Origin: Fimbriimonadaceae bacterium
GTDB taxonomy: Bacteria; Armatimonadota; Fimbriimonadia; Fimbriimonadales; Fimbriimonadaceae
Reading direction: 5' to 3'
DNA length: 11,032 nucleotides
Assembly: GCA_947447315.1 (NCBI GenBank)
Contig: CANFJD010000065.1
Location: forward strand, 1 to 11,032
Every line of letters begins with the position of its first letter. Position 1 is the first letter of the stretch. Shown here piece by piece: positions 1 to 5,169 of the stretch. The notes beneath the pieces were generated by a model. It saw only the letters and a program-made list of their open reading frames with translations. It ran no database searches and had not been told where the DNA came from. Made by a program: the position numbers and the translations under genes.

Positions 1-1408
1 AAAGGCCCAGTGACGTGGGGATGCTTAGGGCCAGATAGAAGTAATTGGAGAGGTTATCGCCGGTCCAGATGGCGGCGTATTGGGATGAGCCGGTGTAGCC
101 CGAACGGCTGAGAATGAAGGGTCGCTCGTTGGGGGAATGGGCGAGGAATCCCGCGTGAGTGGCCATCTGCATGCCCAGGCCGTACTGGTTGCGATGAGCC
201 TCATGCGGTTCGGCGCATTGGTTAAAGCGCATGCCGTAGGGATCCACGGGGCCGGTGGAGGGGTCGTTCATGTCGAGCCAACATCCGGCGTAACCGAGGG
301 TACGGAACTTGGCAGCGTATTCGGCCCACCATTCCCGAACGCGACCGAGGGTGAAATCGGGGAAGACGGTCTCCCCGGGCCACACGAGGCCAATGTAGGG
401 ATTCCCTTCGGGGTTCAGGCACCAGACTTTCTTTTCGGAGCCGTCGTCGTAAACGGCGTAGCCGGGGTCGGATTTCACGCCGGGATCGATGATGGGGACG
501 ATGCGGCGACCATTTTTGGCGAGGGCGTCGGCGGTGGCTTTCGCCCCATCCGGGAAGGCGGTTTCACTGGTGGTGAAGATGCGGTAGCCATCCATGTAAT
601 CCAGATCCATCCAAAGCCCGTCGCAGGGGATTTTGTGGTCGGCAAAGGCGGCGTCTAGCTTCATGAGGTCCTCGTGACCGCCGTAACCCCAACGGGATTG
701 GTGGTAACCGAGGCTCCAGATGGGCGGGACCGGGGTGACGCCGACGAGGCGCTGGAAATTACGAGTGAGTTCAGCCAGCGAATCGGCGGCGAGAATCCAC
801 AGGCTCGGTTCGCCGCCTTCGGAACCTAAAATGAGGTCATTGCCGGTGCGTTGCCATTCTACAAACACGCGGGATTCGTCCATTCCCGGCGTTTCCATGA
901 ACGCGGGATAGGGGTTGTAAAGCAGGAAGCCGAGCCATTGCTCGCCGGTATGGGCAATGACGTACGGCGTGGAGAAATAGGGTGGATCGGTGGGGGATGA
1001 ACCCCACTGTTGAGCGGGAAAGTCGCTCCATACATCGGTGTTCCAGAACCGGGTGCGCTGACAAGAGAGTTCGAATTCGGCCAGGTTCTTTTCGCCCATG
1101 CCGTAGAATCGCGTGCCCTCGGGCAGGGTCACGGCCCAGAGGCTTTTTTCTCCCATCAATCCCACCTGGGGGACGACCGGCAACGCTCCATCGCCAACGG
1201 CGGGCGGGATGAACAGCGGGGCGAGGCTGGTGTTTGGCAACCACAGGTCGGGATTGGTCAATGAAACTTCGAAAACATTCCCTTCGTATCCTTGCACCGA
1301 TAGATTCGCCGACTTCTCGCTGAACTGAGCCGTTCGTGTTCCCAGTTCCGGTCCGATCGCGTCGGTGAAGCTGAAATTGGCGCGATGCGGATATTTGTTG
1401 AAGAACAT
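1..1408 (-). CDS. GH31 family glycoside hydrolase (alpha-glucosidase/alpha-xylosidase type), C-terminus beyond the window
   Basis: The enzyme should hydrolyse alpha-linked glucosyl or xylosyl residues by the retaining GH31 mechanism. The 469 visible residues hold the N-terminal beta-sandwich region (about 1-225, with FYGMGEKN at 101-108) and then the start of the catalytic barrel (PPIWSLGYHQSRWGYG at 228-243, WMDLDYMDGY at 266-275). The nucleophile is Asp379 in WLDMNDPS (377-384) and the acid/base is Asp451 in AAIWTGDN (445-452), after the hallmark RPFILSRSGYTGS (429-441). GH31 enzymes usually have Glu where this one has Asp382. The start is ATG at 1408: the only stop-free in-frame stretch above it, back to a TAA about 60 nt upstream, contains no other usual start codon. 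No strong Shine-Dalgarno is visible and no signal peptide is seen, so an intracellular enzyme is likely. It is divergent from the hydrolase operon. Exact substrate cannot be told; typical full length would be about 700-800 residues. Confidence 0.93.
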   Translation of the reverse strand, partial: MFFNKYPHRANFSFTDAIGPELGTRTAQFSEKSANLSVQGYEGNVFEVSLTNPDLWLPNTSLAPLFIPPAVGDGALPVVPQVGLMGEKSLWAVTLPEGTRFYGMGEKNLAEFELSCQRTRFWNTDVWSDFPAQQWGSSPTDPPYFSTPYVIAHTGEQWLGFLLYNPYPAFMETPGMDESRVFVEWQRTGNDLILGSEGGEPSLWILAADSLAELTRNFQRLVGVTPVPPIWSLGYHQSRWGYGGHEDLMKLDAAFADHKIPCDGLWMDLDYMDGYRIFTTSETAFPDGAKATADALAKNGRRIVPIIDPGVKSDPGYAVYDDGSEKKVWCLNPEGNPYIGLVWPGETVFPDFTLGRVREWWAEYAAKFRTLGYAGCWLDMNDPSTGPVDPYGMRFNQCAEPHEAHRNQYGLGMQMATHAGFLAHSPNERPFILSRSGYTGSSQYAAIWTGDNLSNYFYLALSIPTSLGL

Positions 1409-1503
1409 TTCTGCTTCAAAGTGTATCGGATACGCCCGGAGCGTAGCGGCGGGCGCGGGTTTTTACGCCCAGGGCAGCGCCGGGAGAGGTACGTTATCAA
1501 TAC
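1409..1503. promoter_or_regulatory. Divergent intergenic promoter region
   Basis: This 95-bp spacer separates the start codons of two divergent genes, so it must hold promoters for both. A near-perfect palindrome, GTATC-G-GATAC (1423-1433), with one further pair outside it after a mismatch (1421 and 1435), looks like an operator half-site pair. It overlaps the best -10-like hexamer for the GH31 gene. A GC-rich stem (CGCCCG 1433-1438 with CGGGCG 1450-1455) followed by a T-run at 1460-1464 lies next to it. Purine-rich GGGAGAGG (about 1482-1489) is a possible but rather distant ribosome site for the plus-strand gene. Confidence 0.5.
1420..1425 (-). promoter_or_regulatory. Candidate -10 hexamer for the GH31 gene
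   Basis: On the minus strand the hexamer TACACT fits TANNNT and ends 11 nt before the ATG at 1408, implying a very short leader. It overlaps the edge of the palindrome at 1421-1435, so a protein bound there would block it. No good -35 is seen. Confidence 0.3.
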
Positions 1504-2724
1504 GTGATTAAGTCGGCAATGGCGGTTCTTTTGGCGGCGATCATCAGCCGAGCCGGAGCACAGTCCGAAGCTGCTCCGATTTCGATCAAGATCGCTCCCC
1601 CCGCCATTGCTTTCTCGGACTGGAAGGAAGTCCGGTTGCCGGACACGTTCGAAGAACCCACGTACCGGGAGTTTGAGGTGTCGTTTCCAAGCGCGGTGGT
1701 TACGGCATACCCCGCGAATAATGTAGTGCCCCTTCGAATTTTTCGGCCACTCGGGGATGAGCCCGTCCCGGTGGTTCTGATTGCTCACTACTGGGGAGCG
1801 CAAGACCTGCGAGCCGAGACGAATCTTGCCACGGAGCTTTGCCGCCGAAATATCGCGGCCGCGATTATTACGTTGCCGTATCACTTGAAGCGGACGCCGC
1901 CGGGTCATCGGTCGGGCGAATTGGCCATTACGGCGGATATCGCCGCACTACGGCAAACCACGCTGCAATCGGTATTGGACATTCGCCGAAGCGTGGATTT
2001 TTTGCAGAGCCGGGCGGAGTTCAAGAAGACGCCAATGGGATTGGCGGGAATTAGTTTGGGCGGGGTGGTAGGGGCGACGGCTTTTGCCGTGGAGCCTCGG
2101 ATCACGCACGTTACATTTTTGGTGGCGGGGCTGGATTTGGCCCAGATTATTTGGAAATCTTCCCGGTTGGTGCAGGCGCGGGAGGGTTTGCGGACGCGAG
2201 GGTATTCCGAACGTCGACTGCGGGAAGAGCTTCGCGACGTGGAGGCCAGCGAGCTGCTTCCGCGAGATCCCCCGGGGACGGCTTTTTTGGTGACGGGTAA
2301 GTACGACACGGTCATCCCGGAAGGCAGCAGTTTGGCGTTGGCGCACGCCTTTCCCGACTCGACGATCCTCAACCTGGATACGGGGCATTACGGGGGGGTG
2401 TTTGTTCAACGTCGCCTAATCCGTGAATCGGCCGATTTCTTTAGTAAGTCGTTCGGGGGCGTGAAGTATGTTCCTCCGGTAAAGCTGTACGCGCCGACGA
2501 TTCGGTTAGGGCTGACGTTCGATTCCAAGTTTGGGCTCAACGTTGCCGGGAGCTTGGACTTGTGGCGATTTGACCGAGGAGGCGAAACTGCCGCGCGGCT
2601 GGTGTTGAGCCCAAGGTCCATCAATATTTGGATCACCCGAGAAGTGAGTCAGGGCCTCAGCGTGGGTGGTTTCGCGGGATTTCGCGGCGCGGGTCTGGGG
2701 GTGATGTGGACAGTGGTACTGTAG
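1504..2724 (+). CDS. Secreted alpha/beta hydrolase with beta-rich C-terminal extension
   Basis: A serine hydrolase of the alpha/beta fold, probably an esterase or similar; substrate unknown. Residues 1-20 (GTG start, hydrophobic core MAVLLAAIISRAGAQ) read as a signal peptide, so export is expected. The fold core spans about 60-315: VPVVLIAHYWGAQD (88-101) supplies the strand and His-containing oxyanion loop, GISLGG (182-187) is the nucleophile elbow with Ser184, VTGKYDTVIP (263-272) gives Asp268, and DTGHYGG (292-298) gives His295. A further 85 residues (322-406) of alternating beta-strand character follow and are not part of a standard hydrolase. The start could instead be ATG at 1519, which still leaves a signal-like segment. 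It is the first gene of a same-strand run, and its end overlaps the next gene by 19 nt if that gene starts at 2706. Confidence 0.85.
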   Translation: MIKSAMAVLLAAIISRAGAQSEAAPISIKIAPPAIAFSDWKEVRLPDTFEEPTYREFEVSFPSAVVTAYPANNVVPLRIFRPLGDEPVPVVLIAHYWGAQDLRAETNLATELCRRNIAAAIITLPYHLKRTPPGHRSGELAITADIAALRQTTLQSVLDIRRSVDFLQSRAEFKKTPMGLAGISLGGVVGATAFAVEPRITHVTFLVAGLDLAQIIWKSSRLVQAREGLRTRGYSERRLREELRDVEASELLPRDPPGTAFLVTGKYDTVIPEGSSLALAHAFPDSTILNLDTGHYGGVFVQRRLIRESADFFSKSFGGVKYVPPVKLYAPTIRLGLTFDSKFGLNVAGSLDLWRFDRGGETAARLVLSPRSINIWITREVSQGLSVGGFAGFRGAGLGVMWTVVL

Positions 2725-3521
2725 CGGAACGCGTATTACCTGACCGATTTTTGGGCGAACGATTGCCGCTGGAGTTGCCATCTTCGATGCAGCCCATGGC
2801 AAGGGTTTATCGCGCTTTAGCAAATACGGTTGGTACGAGCTGGATGGTTGGGGAAGGGTTTTTCTTAGCCCAATCGCCACTGATGCACCCGCTCGTAAAT
2901 TTTGGATTTGCGCACGAGATCACGCCGTATTCAGCACGGGAACTCGCCGATTGCGTGATGAACGAGTCCCTGAGCATCTACGTAGATGCAAACAATCCGG
3001 TTGCCAACGCCTTGATGCGCCGGAATGGCTTTGCCGAGGCATTTTCGATGCAGTGCCTGGTGAGTCCTCCAGCGGGTTCTGACGTTGACTCGGAAGACCT
3101 TCGTGAACTCGTACCGACCTTTTGTGATGAGGATGGTCGGCGGGTGGCAGCAGATTTTATGCTTCGTCAGTTCTTTCGGCATCAAGATCGCGGGATGCAG
3201 GAGGTTTTTTGGCGGGCGTTGGAGGTGGCGGTGGACCTGCCGATTGCGACGGTGACGATGCAGGGAACGATGGTAGCGGCCGGTTTGATTACAGGTGGGT
3301 CGGCAGGGGATCCGGCGGGGATTTTTAATTTTTGTGTGGATCCGCGCTACCAAAAGAAAGGGGTGGGAAGCTTTTTTCTTCGATGGCTACGGCAATCCCG
3401 TCCCGCCCACGAAGTGGCGGTTCAGTGCTCTGACTCGATTGCGAATTGGTACCGGAAGCGGGGATTTACCAAGCAAACTTCTGTGATCGCTTACCGAAAA
3501 ATCGAAACTTCGCGGATGTAA
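2706..3521 (+). CDS. GNAT-family N-acetyltransferase with two GNAT-like halves
   Basis: Predicted to move an acetyl group from acetyl-CoA to an amine; the acceptor is unknown. With the GTG start the protein has 271 residues. The C-terminal half carries a good acetyl-CoA loop, FCVDPRYQKKGVGSFFLRWL (209-228), fitting Q/R-x-x-G-x-G with Gln216, Gly219 and Gly221, followed by the late-strand motif SIANWYRKRGF (244-254). The N-terminal half ends in a similar signature, IYVDANNPVANALMRRNGF (91-109), but I see no intact acetyl-CoA loop before it, so it looks like a degenerate GNAT repeat, as in other two-domain GNAT proteins. The reading frame is open back to 2628, but that would overlap the hydrolase by 97 nt. 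GTG at 2706 follows a G-rich stretch and overlaps by only 19 nt; ATG at 2787 after GGAG is the main alternative. It has no obvious link to sugar hydrolysis. Confidence 0.82.
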   Translation: MDSGTVAERVLPDRFLGERLPLELPSSMQPMARVYRALANTVGTSWMVGEGFFLAQSPLMHPLVNFGFAHEITPYSARELADCVMNESLSIYVDANNPVANALMRRNGFAEAFSMQCLVSPPAGSDVDSEDLRELVPTFCDEDGRRVAADFMLRQFFRHQDRGMQEVFWRALEVAVDLPIATVTMQGTMVAAGLITGGSAGDPAGIFNFCVDPRYQKKGVGSFFLRWLRQSRPAHEVAVQCSDSIANWYRKRGFTKQTSVIAYRKIETSRM

Positions 3522-3560
3522 ATTTCGTCTCTTTCTCCCCAAAAATCTGAGGAGTTGCTG

Positions 3561-3566
3561 TACTAT
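3561..3566 (+). promoter_or_regulatory. Candidate -10 hexamer before the pseudopilin gene
   Basis: TACTAT fits TANNNT and lies 4 nt before ATG 3571 and 7 nt before the in-frame GTG 3574. A GAGGAG at 3549-3554 is also present but is about 16 nt from the ATG, which is long for a ribosome site. Either an internal leaderless promoter or a poorly spaced ribosome site is possible. Confidence 0.3.
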
Positions 3567-3570
3567 ACAG

Positions 3571-4431
3571 ATGGTGATTGAAAGGCGCCGTGGCTTTTCG
3601 CTAATTGAGCTGCTTATTATCCTGGGAATTTTGGCGATTCTGGCGGGCTTGCTTTTTCCTGTCTTCGCCCAAGCCCGAGAGCGAGCGAAACGCGCGCAGT
3701 GCATTTCCAATTTTCACCAAATTAGTACATCCACTCTGCTGTACCTTGAGGATTACAATGAACAATTCTCGCCGGTGAACCAGCAATTAGTAGACGTCCC
3801 CAACAGTCGAAATGATCGGACGTGGGTCCAATTATTGCTGCCGTACACGCGAAATTTCAGTAGTTTCTTCTGCCCATCGGCAGATCGAGCGGAACCTCAG
3901 ATTGAAGCTGGTTTCGATGCCGACCTGGTTGCGGGGGACACGATTACGCGATACTACCGGGCTAGCCAGCGAGTGAATTTTGGTTACAACTATCAGTATT
4001 TGAGCCCGGTTGTGCGACGAAACGGAAATTGGGAAGCGCAGCCGATCAACTATTCCGCCTTGTCGCGTCCGTCGGACACGCTTTTGTATTTGGACAGCGC
4101 GGGGCCAGACGAATCTGGCCACGGGGCGGCCCGGGGCGGAAGTTGGCTGGTAGTGCCGCCGTGTCGATTTGATAGCACTGGCGAGGACACATTTACCAAT
4201 AGCCGGATGCCGACTGAGGTTCGGACGATCAATTACGGCTGGGACAGCGGTGAATCACCCTACGTTTACGGCGGGGCGTGGCCGTGGCACCAGGGACGGA
4301 TAAATGTTTCAATGACGGACGGCAGCGCACGAACGCTGGTTCCCGGCAGCCTTTCGGAAGGTTGCGAAGTTCGCGAAAACTGGCAGGGTGTGATCACCGA
4401 TAACTTCTCGTATCCGTGGGATGCGCGCTAA
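3571..4431 (+). CDS. Type IV pilin-like protein with H-X9-DG motif (pseudopilin)
   Basis: The protein begins with a class III signal: a short basic leader MVIERRRG, cleavage expected between Gly8 and Phe9, Glu13 at mature position +5, and a hydrophobic helix of about residues 9-32. It would be processed by a prepilin peptidase and inserted in the inner membrane or built into a pseudopilus. The stretch FAQARERAKRAQCISNFHQI (32-51) then DYNE (61-64), the PYTRNFSSFFCPSA segment (91-104), and the C-terminal H-X9-DG (His240, Asp250, Gly251) place it in the H-X9-DG prepilin class that is greatly expanded in Armatimonadota and Planctomycetes. The function of that class is not settled. The length of 286 residues is normal for it. 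It lies 49 nt after the GNAT gene and its last 11 nt overlap the next gene, suggesting coupled translation with the esterase. Whether it helps secretion or binds substrate is unknown. Confidence 0.9.
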   Translation: MVIERRRGFSLIELLIILGILAILAGLLFPVFAQARERAKRAQCISNFHQISTSTLLYLEDYNEQFSPVNQQLVDVPNSRNDRTWVQLLLPYTRNFSSFFCPSADRAEPQIEAGFDADLVAGDTITRYYRASQRVNFGYNYQYLSPVVRRNGNWEAQPINYSALSRPSDTLLYLDSAGPDESGHGAARGGSWLVVPPCRFDSTGEDTFTNSRMPTEVRTINYGWDSGESPYVYGGAWPWHQGRINVSMTDGSARTLVPGSLSEGCEVRENWQGVITDNFSYPWDAR

Positions 4432-5143
4432 GCTGATCGGATATTTGTTCCTGGCCGCTTCGGGTAACAATGCATTTATGCTGGACGCCCTTATTTCTGT
4501 GCCTCAGATTCTGGATGTGGAGTTTTCTCAGCCAGCGCCTTTGGTGAGCTATCACTACCGCGTCGCGCTGCCGGAGAACTACGAAAAGAAGAAAAAGTGG
4601 CCGGTAGTGCTCTTTTTGCATGGCTCGGGCGAGCGCGGTACCGACTTGAATACCGTGGGGGTGCACGGTCCGCTAAAGGAGATTGCGAACGGGCGAAAGA
4701 TTCCCGCGATTGTGGTGACGCCTCAATGCCCGCCGGATAAGTGGTGGGACGCGCCGAGTTTGGTGGGACTGATGGATCACGTGGAGAAGACCTACCGGGT
4801 GGACCCCAAACAAGAGCTATTGACTGGGCTATCCATGGGTGGTTACGGAACGTGGGCACTTTTCGCGGCGCAACCGGATCGGTTTGCGGCAATTGCGCCG
4901 ATCTGTGCGGGTGGCGATGTGGCGACGATTCCTTACCGCGATCAGTTCCCGATTTGGGCGGTGCACGGAACTGCGGATGGTGCGGTTCCATTTGCGAATG
5001 GCGAAGCAATGGTCTTAATGGCGAAGGCGCGTGGGGCCGACATTCGCTTTGACGTTATCCAGGACGGCGGGCATGATACGTGGACGCAAACGTACGCCCG
5101 GGACGACTTCTGGACCTGGCTCTTGAGTAAACGCCGCCGCTAA
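4421..5143 (+). CDS. Esterase/prolyl-oligopeptidase-like serine hydrolase (CE1/dienelactone hydrolase-like)
   Basis: A compact 240-residue alpha/beta hydrolase of the group often annotated as carbohydrate esterase or prolyl oligopeptidase family peptidase; an esterase acting on acyl groups of glycans is the likelier role here. Seen directly: RVALPENYEKKKKWPVVLF (47-65), oxyanion loop HGSGERG (67-73), PQCPPDKWWD (101-110), nucleophile elbow GLSMGGYGTW (136-145) with Ser138, Asp186 in HGTADGAVP (182-190) and His218 in GGHDTWTQTY (216-225). The triad is complete. The first 20 residues are weakly hydrophobic without a clear cleavage site. The ATG at 4421 overlaps the pilin gene by 11 nt; ATG at 4478 (Met20) is an alternative that keeps the whole fold. 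No strong ribosome site is seen for either, which fits translational coupling to the gene before it. The rhamnosidase gene starts 26 nt after its stop. Confidence 0.88.
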   Translation: MRAKLIGYLFLAASGNNAFMLDALISVPQILDVEFSQPAPLVSYHYRVALPENYEKKKKWPVVLFLHGSGERGTDLNTVGVHGPLKEIANGRKIPAIVVTPQCPPDKWWDAPSLVGLMDHVEKTYRVDPKQELLTGLSMGGYGTWALFAAQPDRFAAIAPICAGGDVATIPYRDQFPIWAVHGTADGAVPFANGEAMVLMAKARGADIRFDVIQDGGHDTWTQTYARDDFWTWLLSKRRR

Positions 5144-5157
5144 CCGACGGAATGGGA

Positions 5158-5163
5158 TAGAGT
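5158..5163 (+). promoter_or_regulatory. Candidate -10 hexamer before the GH78 gene
   Basis: TAGAGT fits TANNNT and ends exactly 6 nt before GTG 5170, the spacing expected if transcription begins at the start codon itself. No -35 is evident. The same bases belong to a purine-rich run (GGGATAGAG) that could instead act as a ribosome site. Confidence 0.28.
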
Positions 5164-5169
5164 CTTCTT

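Noticed and set aside
137..658. A Gly/Val-rich plus-strand frame of 173 codons
   Set aside because: It is the complement of the GH31 catalytic domain, whose opposite-strand translation has all family motifs.
1258..1908. A 216-codon minus-strand frame across the GH31 start and the hydrolase start
   Set aside because: It is out of frame with the GH31 gene and antisense to the hydrolase signal peptide and fold core; the product has no recognisable pattern.
2628..2705. An ATG at 2628 as the start of the GNAT gene
   Set aside because: It would overlap the hydrolase by 97 nt and add Arg/Gly-rich residues with no GNAT character; GTG 2706 or ATG 2787 fits better.
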